Made by a program: the position numbers and the translations under genes. A stretch of DNA of 56,184 nt from JBBQNY01 sp038255255 (GTDB taxonomy: Bacteria; Pseudomonadota; Gammaproteobacteria; Xanthomonadales; Ahniellaceae). The stretch is taken from assembly GCA_038255255.1 (NCBI GenBank), contig JBBSLL010000018.1, forward strand, positions 1-56,184, in the 5' to 3' direction. This document shows, piece after piece, positions 8,196-17,403 of the stretch (the first letter of the stretch is position 1; each line of letters starts with the position of its first letter). The notes below the pieces were generated by a model, which was given only the letters and a program-made list of their open reading frames with translations, was not told where the DNA came from and searched no databases.

Positions 8196-8699
8196 GTGAG
8201 CTCACGACTGGTCCTGATGGGCCGCGTCGTGGGAGTCCACGGCATTCGTGGATGGCTCAAGGTGGAATCTTTCGCGGAGCCGCGCGAGGCGCTGGTCGAT
8301 TACCGGCCCTGGCGACTTCGCATAGGCGACGACGAGTCGGTCGCCGAAGTGGCGGAAGCGCAGGCATCGACACGCCCCCTCCGAATCCGGTTGAGGGATG
8401 TTGATTCGCGTGAGGCAGCGCTGGCGCTGGTCGGTTCCGAAATACTGATCCCCCGCGACGCGTTGCCCGAAATTTCCGGCCAGGGTTATTACTGGGCAGA
8501 CCTCGAAGGCATGCGGGTCGTTACCTCCGATGGCACGGAACTGGGCACGGTCGCTCACCTGTTTGCGACCGGGGCCAACGATGTGCTGGTGGTGCGGGGC
8601 GATCGCGAACGCCTCATTCCATTCACGCCCGGTCACACGGTGGTGAAGGTCGACAGCGGCGCAAGGATGATCGAAGTCGACTGGGACGCCGATTTCTGA
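8196..8699 (+). CDS. rimM: Ribosome maturation factor RimM
   Basis: A 167-residue protein that binds S19 and helps fold the 30S head. It shows the N-terminal RimM domain (LMGRVVGVHGIRGWLKVESF) and the C-terminal PRC-barrel (QGYYWADLEGMRVVTSDG ... IPFTPGHTVVKVD). The GTG at 8196 is used; an ATG at residue 8 would remove the start of the first beta strand. It lies between rpsP and trmD. Confidence 0.95.
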   Translation: MSSRLVLMGRVVGVHGIRGWLKVESFAEPREALVDYRPWRLRIGDDESVAEVAEAQASTRPLRIRLRDVDSREAALALVGSEILIPRDALPEISGQGYYWADLEGMRVVTSDGTELGTVAHLFATGANDVLVVRGDRERLIPFTPGHTVVKVDSGARMIEVDWDADF

Positions 8700-8712
8700 T
8701 TTGGGAACGCTG

Positions 8713-9480
8713 ATGGCTGTGCGCTTCGACATCGTCACCTTGTTCCCGGAGTTCATCGCGGCGGCAGCTGCGGTAGGGGTGGTGGGGCGCGCGGCGACGC
8801 GCGGACTGGTTGAGATCGCAACATGGAATCCGCGCGAGTTCACGGACGATGCGAACGGACGGGTGGACGCCCGGCCTTTCGGGGGTGGCCCTGGCATGGT
8901 GATGCAGGCCGAGCCGCTCAAACGGGCTGTTGGCGCGGCGCAAGCTGCAGCCGAGGGTCGGGCCAGGGTTCTGTGCGCGACTCCGCAGGGCCCGCGGCTG
9001 ACACAACGCCGCGTCGCGGAGCTGGCGGTTGAATCGCGATTGCTGATTGTGTGCGGGCGCTACGAAGGAATCGACGAGCGCTGGATCGCCACGGAAGTGG
9101 ACGAGGAGTTCTCGATCGGCGATTATGTGCTGTCAGGTGGCGAGCTGGCCGCGGCGGTGTTGATCGACGCGATCGGAAGGCTGCAACGCGGGGCCCTCGG
9201 GCACGAGGATTCCGCGGTCCAGGATTCGTTCGTGGATGGATTGCTGGATCATCCGCATTTCGCGCGACCCGAAGTCGTGGACGGTCGAGGCGTACCGCCG
9301 GTGCTGTTGTCCGGTGATCATGCGGCGATCGCCCGATGGCGCAAGCAACAGGCCCTGGGCCGGACGTGGCTGCGCAGGCCGGATTTGTTGTCGCGGCGAC
9401 CGCTCGATGCGATCGAACGCGAATTGCTGCAGGAGTTTCGGCGCGATTATCTCGCGACGCAGAATTGCCCGGCGGAGTGA
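8713..9480 (+). CDS. trmD: tRNA (guanine-37-N1)-methyltransferase
   Basis: Methylates N1 of G37 in tRNAs reading CNN and CGG codons, preventing +1 frameshifts, with S-adenosylmethionine. The 255-residue protein has the SPOUT knot signatures CGRYEGIDERW and EEFSIGDYVLSGGELAA and the N-terminus RFDIVTLFPEF. ATG at 8713 is chosen; an in-frame TTG at 8701 would add four residues. It is 13 nt from rimM and 84 nt before rplS. Confidence 0.96.
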   Translation: MAVRFDIVTLFPEFIAAAAAVGVVGRAATRGLVEIATWNPREFTDDANGRVDARPFGGGPGMVMQAEPLKRAVGAAQAAAEGRARVLCATPQGPRLTQRRVAELAVESRLLIVCGRYEGIDERWIATEVDEEFSIGDYVLSGGELAAAVLIDAIGRLQRGALGHEDSAVQDSFVDGLLDHPHFARPEVVDGRGVPPVLLSGDHAAIARWRKQQALGRTWLRRPDLLSRRPLDAIERELLQEFRRDYLATQNCPAE

Positions 9481-9564
9481 CCGCCACCTCGTCGAGCCCC
9501 GCAACACGGGTCTGACGAGTCCCTCGTTTTATCGAACCGCTGTTGCAACTATTGGAACGCTGCC

Positions 9565-9924
9565 ATGAACAAGCTTCTGCAGGAATTCGAACAGGCGCAA
9601 ATGACGCGCGAATTGCCCAACTTCAGCCCGGGCGACACCGTGGTCGTCAACGTCAAGGTGAAGGAAGGCAATCGCGAGCGCGTGCAGGCCTATGAGGGCG
9701 TGGTGATCGCGGTGCGCAATCGCGGACTCAACTCGGCATTCACGGTGCGCAAGATGTCGCACGGCACCGGCGTCGAGCGCGTGTTCCAGTCGCACAGCCT
9801 GGCCATCGATTCGGTCAAGGTGAAGCGTCGCGGCAAGGTTGCGCGCGCGAAGCTCTACTACCTGCGTGAGCTGCAGGGCAAGGCGGCGCGCATCAAGGAA
9901 GATCTGAACGCCCGCGGAGAGTGA
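9565..9924 (+). CDS. rplS: 50S ribosomal protein L19
   Basis: A 119-residue L19 located at the 30S-50S interface. FSPGDTVVVNVKVKEGNRERVQAYEG, GVERVFQSHS and VKRRGKVARAKLYYLREL are all family-typical. It is the last gene of the rpsP operon and is followed by a stem-loop terminator. Confidence 0.98.
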   Translation: MNKLLQEFEQAQMTRELPNFSPGDTVVVNVKVKEGNRERVQAYEGVVIAVRNRGLNSAFTVRKMSHGTGVERVFQSHSLAIDSVKVKRRGKVARAKLYYLRELQGKAARIKEDLNARGE

Positions 9925-9948
9925 CGTCGCGGCTGCAATCGTCCGTGC

Positions 9949-9974
9949 AACGGCCGCCGCGAGGCGGCCGTTTG
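9949..9974 (+). terminator. Terminator after rplS
   Basis: A perfect 10-bp stem AACGGCCGCC / GGCGGCCGTT with a GCGA tetraloop. Only a short T tract follows, but the stem is very stable and sits 25 nt past the rplS stop. Confidence 0.7.
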
Positions 9975-10033
9975 CATTGAGAGCCGGGTAAATCCTGGCG
10001 TTGAAGAGCCACGTCGCAACGGACTCTGCCGAG

Positions 10034-10420
10034 ATGGCGGGGGTCAGGCTCGATGTCTGGCTGTGGGCGTCGCGGATGTTCAAGACGCGCGCTCTCGCGA
10101 AGACCGCGATAGAAGCCTCACGCGTGCGGGTCGATGGCGCGACCGGCAAGCCATCGCGCTCGGTGCGCGTCGGCGATGCGCTGGAAGTGCAGCGGGGCGA
10201 GGAGCGCTTCGAGCTGGAAGTGCTCGCGCTCAGCGAGCGCCGCGGCGCCGCTCCCGAAGCTCAACGGCTATACCGGGAAAGGCCGGAGTCGATCGAGCGA
10301 CGCGCAGCTGAGGCGGCGCAGCGCCGCGCGCAGCGGGCGGGCTACTCGGCTCCGGAGTCCAAGCCTGATAAACGTGCACGCCGTCTGATCCGCGCGCTCG
10401 GCGACATCGAGCTCATGTGA
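10034..10420 (+). CDS. hslR: Heat shock protein 15 (S4-domain ribosome rescue RNA-binding protein)
   Basis: HslR binds free 50S subunits carrying nascent peptidyl-tRNA after premature dissociation. The 128-residue protein begins with an S4 RNA-binding domain (VRLDVWLWASRMFKTRALAKTAIE), then SKPSRSVRVGD-like strands and a basic C-terminal tail ending KPDKRARRLIRALGDIEL. A TTG at 10001 would add 11 residues and cannot be excluded. It lies immediately upstream of htpG. Confidence 0.9.
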   Translation: MAGVRLDVWLWASRMFKTRALAKTAIEASRVRVDGATGKPSRSVRVGDALEVQRGEERFELEVLALSERRGAAPEAQRLYRERPESIERRAAEAAQRRAQRAGYSAPESKPDKRARRLIRALGDIELM

Positions 10421-10430
10421 CTGGTGATTC

Positions 10431-10459
10431 CTTGAAATCCAGTCGCGCCACTCCCACCT
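10431..10459 (+). promoter_or_regulatory. Sigma-32 (heat shock) promoter of htpG
   Basis: CTTGAAA (10431-10437) is a perfect RpoH -35. After 14 bp comes TCCCACCT (10452-10459), close to the CCCCATNT consensus. It ends 31 bp before the htpG ATG. htpG is a classic RpoH target, which supports the call. Confidence 0.75.
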
Positions 10460-10490
10460 CGGGCATCTGCCCTGTGTCCGGACCCTGCCC

Positions 10491-12377
10491 ATGAATCAAG
10501 CCGTCGAGACCCGCCGCTTCGAAGCGGAAGTGCAACAGGTGCTGCACCTGGTCGTGCACTCGCTGTACTCGCACAAGGAAATTTTCCTCCGCGAGTTGAT
10601 CTCCAACGCTTCGGACGCCTGCGACAAGCTGCGCTTCGAGGCCATCGCCAATCCCGAACTGGGGAAGGAAGGCAGCGACCTTGCCATTGACGTGTCCTGG
10701 GACCGCGACGCGGGAACGTTGAGCGTCTCCGACAACGGCATCGGCATGAGCCATGAGGAGGTCATCGACCATCTCGGCACGATCGCACGCTCGGGCACCA
10801 AACGCTTCCTCGAAGCGCTCAGTGGCGACGCGCGCAAGGACACCCAGCTCATCGGTCAGTTCGGCGTGGGCTTCTACTCGGCCTTCATCGTCGCCGACCG
10901 GGTCACGGTCGAGACGCGTCGCGCAGACGCCGCGGCATCCGACGGCGTCCGGTGGGAGTCCGACGGAACCGACAGTTACCAGATCCAGCAGATAGAGCGC
11001 GCCGGGCGCGGCACCACAGTAACTCTGCACCTCAAGGACGACGAGCGCGAGTTCCTTGATGGCTGGCGGCTGCGCGGGTTGATCCACAAGTATTCCGAGC
11101 ACATCGCGTTTCCGATCCGCCTGCCTGCGGAGAAGGACGGCAAGCCGACCGGAGAACTGGAGGTCGTCAATCAGGCGAAGGCACTCTGGACACGACCCAG
11201 GAACGAACTGTCGGACGACGACTACCAGGCCTTCTACAAACAGCTGTCGGGCGATTTCCACGATCCGCTCGCGTGGTCGCACAATCGCGTGGAGGGGACG
11301 CAGAGCTACACGACGTTGGTGTTCCTGCCTGCGCAGCCGCCATTCGATGCAATGTTCTCCAATCGCGAGGAGCGACAAGGCCTCAAGCTCTACATCCGCC
11401 GGGTGTTCGTTCTCGACGCAGCCGAGCAGCTGCTGCCGGCCTATCTGCGCTTCGTGCGCGGCGTGGTCGATTCGGACGATCTGCCTCTCAACGTCTCGCG
11501 CGAACTCCTGCAGGAGAACAAGCTGGTCGCGCAGATCCGCGGCGGCATCGTCAAGCGCGTGCTCGATGTGCTCGAGAAGCTGGTGGCCGACAAACCCGAG
11601 GACTACGCGACGTTCTGGAAGAGCTTCGGCAACACGCTGAAGGAAGGCATCGCGGAGGACACAACCAATCGCCAGCGCATCGCGAAGCTGCTGCGCTTCG
11701 CTTCCACCGCGCAGGCCGATGGCGCGCAGTCAACTTCCCTCGACGACTACATCGCACGCATGCGCGAAGGCCAGGAAGCCATTTATTACCTGACCGCGGA
11801 CGGCTACGCAGCCGCGTCCGGCAGTCCGCAGCTCGAGTCGCTCAAGTCGCGGGGAATCGAAGTGCTGCTGCTCCACGACCGCATCGACGAGTGGATGACG
11901 GGATACCTGCATGAGTACTCCGGCAAGTCGCTGCGCAACATCGCCAAGGGCGAGCTCGACCTGGGTGCGCTGGCCGATAGCGCCGATGCTGCGAAAGACG
12001 CGGATGCAAACGAATCCTCAAAGGCACTGACGGGACGGCTCAAATCCCTGCTCGGGGATCGCGTATCCGACGTCCGCGTGAGTCGCCGCCTGACCGAGTC
12101 TCCCGCGTGCGTGGTGACTGCGGAGCACGACATGGCGCTGCACATGCAGCGCCTGCTGCGCGAGGCAGGCCACGACCTGCCCTCGTCGGCCAACGTGCTG
12201 GAGATCAATCCATCCCACCCGCTGCTTGTCGCATTCAGCGAAACGGAGGACGACGCCCGCGCCGGCGACCTCGCGGCGGTATTGCTCGACCAGGGCATCA
12301 TCGCCGGCGGCGGAGTGCTCGAGGATCCCGCCGACTTCGTGCGCAGGCTCAATCGCCTGTTGGTGCCCACGACCTGA
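10491..12377 (+). CDS. htpG: Chaperone HtpG (Hsp90)
   Basis: Bacterial Hsp90, an ATP-dependent dimeric chaperone. The 628-residue product has the GHKL ATPase motifs EIFLRELISNASDACDKLR, DNGIGM, HLGTIARSGTK and GQFGVGFYSAFIVAD, the middle domain (PLNVSRELLQENKLV) and the C-terminal dimerisation domain (RLLREAGHDLPSSANVLEINPSHPL, in two parts). Length is normal. A heat-shock promoter precedes it. The next gene starts 10 nt downstream. Confidence 0.97.
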   Translation: MNQAVETRRFEAEVQQVLHLVVHSLYSHKEIFLRELISNASDACDKLRFEAIANPELGKEGSDLAIDVSWDRDAGTLSVSDNGIGMSHEEVIDHLGTIARSGTKRFLEALSGDARKDTQLIGQFGVGFYSAFIVADRVTVETRRADAAASDGVRWESDGTDSYQIQQIERAGRGTTVTLHLKDDEREFLDGWRLRGLIHKYSEHIAFPIRLPAEKDGKPTGELEVVNQAKALWTRPRNELSDDDYQAFYKQLSGDFHDPLAWSHNRVEGTQSYTTLVFLPAQPPFDAMFSNREERQGLKLYIRRVFVLDAAEQLLPAYLRFVRGVVDSDDLPLNVSRELLQENKLVAQIRGGIVKRVLDVLEKLVADKPEDYATFWKSFGNTLKEGIAEDTTNRQRIAKLLRFASTAQADGAQSTSLDDYIARMREGQEAIYYLTADGYAAASGSPQLESLKSRGIEVLLLHDRIDEWMTGYLHEYSGKSLRNIAKGELDLGALADSADAAKDADANESSKALTGRLKSLLGDRVSDVRVSRRLTESPACVVTAEHDMALHMQRLLREAGHDLPSSANVLEINPSHPLLVAFSETEDDARAGDLAAVLLDQGIIAGGGVLEDPADFVRRLNRLLVPTT

Positions 12378-12387
12378 GCGCCGCGCC

Positions 12388-14634
12388 GTGAGCGCCGACG
12401 CTCGCGCGGTCGAGCAACTGTTCCAGCAGGCGTTGGCCTTGCATCGCGGCGGGCAGGACGGTCTCGCCGAGAGTCATTACCGGCGAGTGGTCAAGCTGGC
12501 GCCACGGCACGCCGACGCGTGGCATCTGCTCGGCATCCTGGCGCTGTCGCAGGGCAAGTCTGCGCTGGCCGTGAAGCACTTGCGGTCGGCAATCGAGGCG
12601 CGACCGGATTTTTCGCAGGCATGGAACAACCTGGCCCTCGCGCACAAATCTCGGAATGACTTCGAGGCGGCAGTCGGAGCTGCGCAGCACGCTCTGGCGC
12701 TGCGTCCGGACTACGCCGAGGCCGCGTTCAATCTCGGGCTGATCCACGCGAGCAGCGGAGACACGCAGGCTGCCGAGGCCGCCTACCGGAATTCGCTGCG
12801 CATCAATCCTGACAACACCGGCGCGCTCGCGAACCTCGGGAACCTGCTGCGTTCGCAAGTGCGGATCGTTGAAGCCGCACCGTTGCTGGAGCGCGCGCTG
12901 GTGTTGCGCGAGGACGCCGATTCGCTGGCCAATGCTGCCCTCTTGCGCATCGACCAGGGACGGTTCGCCGACGCGCGCGACCTGTCGACCCGGGCGCTTT
13001 CTGCAGATCCGGCGAGCGCGACTGCCTGGCAGGCGCTTGGCATCGCCGCGCGCCTCGAACACGACGCGCAGGCAGCCGCCTATGCGTTGCGCAAGTCGCT
13101 GCAGCTGGCGCCCGACGACGTTACCGCGCAGATCGAATTGGCGCTGGCACTGCAGGACACCGGGGAATACGAGGAGGCACGTCAGCGGCTCACGGCGCTG
13201 GCGAAGCGCTGGCCCGAGTCGACGCGCTTGCGCTGGCTCGCAGCACTGGTGCTCCCGGCGATTCCCGACAGCGCCGAAATGGCGCACCGCGCCCGCCTGG
13301 ATTTCGAAGCCGGGCTCGGGCGGATCGAGCGCGAAACATCCCTCCGGCTTCCGATGCAGGCTGCAGCTGCGCTGGAGGCGGCAAGCAGCGTCGTTCCATT
13401 TCACCTGCACTACCAGGCACAGGACGGCAGTGGACTGCAGCGTCGATTCGGTGCGCTCGTGTCGCGCTGCGTGGCCGCCGCCGCGCCGGAACTCGCTTCC
13501 GCATGCGACTGGTCGGCGCGTGCGCATTCAGGGCGCTTGCGCGTAGGGTTCGTCAGCTCACACCTTTATGCGCACAGCGTTGCCCGATTTTTTGGGAGCC
13601 TGATTACGGGACTCGACCGGACACGCTTCGAGCGGTTCGTATGGCACACCGGCGAGGCATCGGACGACACCAGCGCCGAACTCGCCGCCGAGGTCGATCA
13701 CTTCGAGCACCGGTACGCACCGCCGCTCGAAATCGCGCGGTCAATCCGTTCGGCCGAGCTCGACGTCCTCGTGTTCGTGGACGTGGGCCTGGATCCGGCG
13801 ATGCAGGTGCTGGGCAGCCTCCGGCTGGCGCCCGTGCAGTGCGCCGCGTACGGCCATCCCGTCACCACGGGACTCGCGCAGGTCGATTACTTTCTCAGCG
13901 GGGAACTGCTCGACGGGCCGGATGCGCAAGGCGATTACAGCGAGAAGCTCGTCCGCCTGCCGGGGATCGGTGCGCAGCCACAACGGCCGCCAACCGGCGG
14001 CGATGGTGCCTGGCTCGGCGCCATCGCATCGGACCTTCCGTGGGCGCTTTGCCTGCAAAACCCGCTGAAGCTCACGCCTGATTTCGACGATGTCCTGATC
14101 GAGATTCTTGCATCCCATGCGGTGCGCATCGGGGTGTTCGACGTAGCTCCACCGATCACTGCACGCTGGCACGCGCGCGTCGAGGCGCGGCTTGCGGATC
14201 GCGATCCTGCTGCGTGCGAGAGGCTGCATCTGTTTCCGCCGGTCAGCCATGCCGATCTGGTCGCAGGGATTTCGCGTGCGGCCCTGGTGCTCGACAGCCC
14301 GCACTTTTCCGGCGGGTCGACGTCGCTCGACGCGATTGCCGCCGCAACGCCCGTGGTGGCCTTCAGGGGGAGCCGGCTTCGTGCGAACCAGACGTCTGCG
14401 ATGCTCCAGATTGTCGGCGCGCCCGAGTTGATTGCGAACGATGCGGGGGATTACGTACGAAACGCGGGGCGCCTGCTTTCCGATCGGGACGAGCGCACCC
14501 GGCTGAGCGCCGTGATTCGGGGCGGCGCCGCGAATCTTTTTGACAGTCGGGCACCAGTCGCGGCATTCGAGGACTTTCTCTTCGATGCGGTGAAGGGAAG
14601 CGTCAATAACCAGACGGCAGCCGCGGAACCGTAG
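12388..14634 (+). CDS. TPR protein with O-GlcNAc-transferase (SPINDLY-type) domain
   Basis: A 748-residue protein. The N-terminal half (about residues 1-330) is a superhelix of tetratricopeptide repeats (HADAWHLLGILALSQG, ALANLGNLLRSQ). The C-terminal half matches glycosyltransferase family 41: GRLRVGFVSSHLYAHSVARF, LAPVQCAAYGHPVTTGL, VDYFLSGELL, LDSPHFSGGSTSLDAI and TPVVAFRGSRLRANQTS. Such enzymes move a sugar (GlcNAc or related) from a nucleotide sugar to protein hydroxyls; the target here is unknown. Start is GTG, 10 nt after htpG; no ATG is available without running into htpG. No signal peptide is seen, so a cytoplasmic location is expected. Confidence 0.82.
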   Translation: MSADARAVEQLFQQALALHRGGQDGLAESHYRRVVKLAPRHADAWHLLGILALSQGKSALAVKHLRSAIEARPDFSQAWNNLALAHKSRNDFEAAVGAAQHALALRPDYAEAAFNLGLIHASSGDTQAAEAAYRNSLRINPDNTGALANLGNLLRSQVRIVEAAPLLERALVLREDADSLANAALLRIDQGRFADARDLSTRALSADPASATAWQALGIAARLEHDAQAAAYALRKSLQLAPDDVTAQIELALALQDTGEYEEARQRLTALAKRWPESTRLRWLAALVLPAIPDSAEMAHRARLDFEAGLGRIERETSLRLPMQAAAALEAASSVVPFHLHYQAQDGSGLQRRFGALVSRCVAAAAPELASACDWSARAHSGRLRVGFVSSHLYAHSVARFFGSLITGLDRTRFERFVWHTGEASDDTSAELAAEVDHFEHRYAPPLEIARSIRSAELDVLVFVDVGLDPAMQVLGSLRLAPVQCAAYGHPVTTGLAQVDYFLSGELLDGPDAQGDYSEKLVRLPGIGAQPQRPPTGGDGAWLGAIASDLPWALCLQNPLKLTPDFDDVLIEILASHAVRIGVFDVAPPITARWHARVEARLADRDPAACERLHLFPPVSHADLVAGISRAALVLDSPHFSGGSTSLDAIAAATPVVAFRGSRLRANQTSAMLQIVGAPELIANDAGDYVRNAGRLLSDRDERTRLSAVIRGGAANLFDSRAPVAAFEDFLFDAVKGSVNNQTAAAEP

Positions 14635-14650
14635 CAGCGGGCGCTCCTAC
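14631..14650. repeat. GTAG...CTAC palindrome joining two convergent stop codons
   Basis: GTAGCAGCGGGCGCTCCTAC: GTAG / CTAC and AGCG / CGCT arms pair, with two mismatches. The TAG of the glycosyltransferase gene lies in the left arm and the TAG of mutS (opposite strand) in the right arm. It resembles a degraded GTAG-type REP and could act as a weak bidirectional terminator. Confidence 0.5.
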
Positions 14651-17298
14651 AGAAGCAAGGCGCGGAGGCGGTAAAGGGCCTCGAGTGCCTCTCGCGGAGT
14701 CAGCTGGTCCGGGTCGAGTTCCGTAAGCGCTGCGCGTAATGCGTCCAGTTGCGCGAGTTCGGCAGCATGCTCCGGGTGTTCGGTCGCCGACTCGCGCATT
14801 CCAAACAGGCCGAGCTGCGGCGAAGGCGCAGCATGTTCCGCTCCGGGTTCCAGTGCGTCGATGCGGGCAGCTTCTGCGCGACGCTCGAGCCCAGCCAGCA
14901 ACTCGCGCGCGTGCGCGATGACCGTGCGCGGCACGCCGGCCAGGGACGCGACCTGCAATCCAAAGCTGCGATTCGCGGGACCTTCCCGGACCGCGTGCAG
15001 GAACACGAGGTTTTCGCCATGCTCGAGCGCGTCGAGGTGCACGTTGGCAACACCCTCCAGCGTATCGGGCAGTGACGTCAACTCGAAGTAGTGCGTGGCG
15101 AACAACACGAACGCGCGATTGTGCTGCGCGAGGTGCGTGGCGCAGGCGTGTGCCAGTGCGAGGCCGTCGTACGTGGACGTGCCGCGCCCGATTTCGTCCA
15201 TCAGCACAAGGCTGTGCCTGGTCGCGTTGTGCAGGATGTTCGCAGCCTCCGTCATCTCGACCATGAAGGTCGACGCGCCCCGGGCGAGGTCGTCGCTGGC
15301 GCCGATGCGCGTGAAGATGCGATCGATCGGGCCGATCGTGGCGGCATCGGCGGGTACGAAACTGCCCATATGGGCGAGTAGCACGATCAGCGCGTTCTGG
15401 CGCATGTAGGTCGACTTTCCGCCCATGTTCGGGCCTGTCACGATCAGCATGCGACGGCCCGTATCGAGCCTGAGGTCGTTGGGTTCGAACGCAGCGTCGC
15501 GCACCGATTCGACCACGGGATGTCGACCCCGCTGGATGTCGATGCCGGGCGTGTCGACGAACGTGGGCATGCACCAGTCCATCGCGCGCGCACGCGCGGC
15601 CAGCGTTCCGAGCACGTCGGCCTCGGCGAGCGCGGCGCCGAATCGCTGCAGCGGGCTGATCACTGCGGTCAGCTGATCGAGCAATGTGTCGTAAAGCTTG
15701 CGCTCGCGGGCGAGCGCGCGGTCGCGTGCTGAGAGCACCTGGTTCTCGAAGAGCTTGAGCTCTTCGGTGATGTAGCGCTCGGTGTTCTTGGTCGTCTGCC
15801 GGCGCGTGAAGTGCGCCGGTACCCGCTCCGACGCCGCGCGCCCGGTTTCCAGGTAATAGCCGTGCACGCGGTTGTATCCGACCTTGAGTGTGGCGATCCC
15901 GGTGGCGGCGCGCTCACGCTCCTCGAGCGCCGCAAGAAAGCTGTCCGCATCGGTGGAAAGGCCGCGTAGCGTGTCGAGTTCCGCGTCGAAGCCGGGCGCG
16001 AAAACATCGCCGTCGCGCAGGAGCGCCGGAGGCGATTCGATGAGCGCGCGGCGCAACAGTGCTGCGGTTTCTGCGTGCTCCCCGAGTTCGTCTGCCAATG
16101 TCGCAAGTCGGGGCGCGTCGATGCTGGACAGCAACGCACGGATCGCCGGCGCGGCCTCGAGCGCATCGCGCAACGACGCGAGGTCGCGGGGACGGGCAGA
16201 CCGGAGTGCGATGCGCGCGACGATGCGCTCGACATCGCCCAGGCCGTGCAGTACTTCCCGCAACGGTTCTGCCGCGCGGTCTTCCGTGAGCGCCGCGACT
16301 GCCTGGCACCGAAGCCGCAGTACACCATGGTCACGCAGCGGTCGATTCAACCAGCGGCGCATCAGCCGCGAACCCATGGGCATGGCGCATCGATCGAGCA
16401 CCCCGAGCAATGTGTGCCCATCCCGACCCTCAGGATGGAAATCCAGCTCCAGGTTGCGTCGCGTTGCCGCGTCGAGCGCCAGCCCATCGCCTGCGCGCTC
16501 CATGTGCACCGAAGTCAGATGCGGCAGGGCAGTTCGCTGCGTGTCCTTGAGATACGCGAGCAAGGCGCCGCTGGCTGCGATCGCAAGCGGCGCATCGTCC
16601 GCCCCGAAGCCGCGCAGATCGCGGACCCCGAGCAGATCGACCAGCGCGCGGGTCGCGGAGTCGACGTCGAAATGCCAGGGCGGGCGGCGCCGCGGCGTGG
16701 CACCTGCAGCGTCCAGCCATTCGATGCTGTCCGCTGTCTCATCGACCAGGGTTTCCGCAGGCGACAGCCGCGCGAGTTCGGCGGCCAGGCCCGACGCGCC
16801 GTCGACCTCCGCGAGACAGATTCGTCCACCGGCCAGATCGGACCAGGCCAGTCCAAAGCGGTTTCCGCAAGCGTGCACGGAGAGCAGCAGGGACTCGCGC
16901 CGTTCTTCGAGCAGCGCTGCATCCGTCACCGTGCCGGGCGTCAGCACGCGCGTGACGCGCCGCTGCATCGGGCCTTTGTTCTCGAGGGCCTCGCCGACCT
17001 GCTCGCAGATCGCGACCGACTCGCCGGCGCGCAGCAGGCGCGCGATGTAGCCCTCGACTGAATGCACGGGGACACCCGCCATCGGGATCGGTGCGCCCGC
17101 CGATGCGCCGCGTTGGGTCAGTGTCAGGCCGAGCAGTTGCGCGATCCGCCGCGCATCGTCGTAGAACAGCTCGTAGAAATCTCCCATCCGGAAAAGCAGG
17201 AGCGTTTCAGGGAACTCGGACTTGGCCGCCAGGTACTGCCGCATCAGGGGCGTGTGCAGTGCGGGCTCCGCGTTGGCTGCTTGGATGATGATGGACAA
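14647..17298 (-). CDS. mutS: DNA mismatch repair protein MutS
   Basis: Recognises mismatches and recruits MutL. The 883-residue protein has the mismatch-contact motif F41-Y42-E43 (RMGDFYELF), Walker A TGPNMGGKST, DEIGRGTSTYDG and a C-terminal PREALEALYRLRALL. The start is inferred as TTG at 17298, 10 nt after a GGAG sequence. This puts FYE at residues 41-43, close to the position in E. coli (36-38), and keeps the conserved ALHTPLMRQYL. An ATG at 17244 would cut this conserved segment. Confidence 0.95.
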   Translation of the reverse strand: MSIIIQAANAEPALHTPLMRQYLAAKSEFPETLLLFRMGDFYELFYDDARRIAQLLGLTLTQRGASAGAPIPMAGVPVHSVEGYIARLLRAGESVAICEQVGEALENKGPMQRRVTRVLTPGTVTDAALLEERRESLLLSVHACGNRFGLAWSDLAGGRICLAEVDGASGLAAELARLSPAETLVDETADSIEWLDAAGATPRRRPPWHFDVDSATRALVDLLGVRDLRGFGADDAPLAIAASGALLAYLKDTQRTALPHLTSVHMERAGDGLALDAATRRNLELDFHPEGRDGHTLLGVLDRCAMPMGSRLMRRWLNRPLRDHGVLRLRCQAVAALTEDRAAEPLREVLHGLGDVERIVARIALRSARPRDLASLRDALEAAPAIRALLSSIDAPRLATLADELGEHAETAALLRRALIESPPALLRDGDVFAPGFDAELDTLRGLSTDADSFLAALEERERAATGIATLKVGYNRVHGYYLETGRAASERVPAHFTRRQTTKNTERYITEELKLFENQVLSARDRALARERKLYDTLLDQLTAVISPLQRFGAALAEADVLGTLAARARAMDWCMPTFVDTPGIDIQRGRHPVVESVRDAAFEPNDLRLDTGRRMLIVTGPNMGGKSTYMRQNALIVLLAHMGSFVPADAATIGPIDRIFTRIGASDDLARGASTFMVEMTEAANILHNATRHSLVLMDEIGRGTSTYDGLALAHACATHLAQHNRAFVLFATHYFELTSLPDTLEGVANVHLDALEHGENLVFLHAVREGPANRSFGLQVASLAGVPRTVIAHARELLAGLERRAEAARIDALEPGAEHAAPSPQLGLFGMRESATEHPEHAAELAQLDALRAALTELDPDQLTPREALEALYRLRALLL

Positions 17299-17403
17299 TC
17301 CTCGAAAGCTCCGACAAGCTCCCCCACGCACGGTCCTTGCGTGGGCAGGAGCAGGTGCGGGGCGCAGGATTATCGACGATCGGAGCGCGGCACGGAGATG
17401 CAG

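Noticed and set aside
8701..8712. TTG at 8701 as trmD start
   Set aside because: The ATG at 8713 gives the family-typical N-terminus directly before RFDIVTLFPE.
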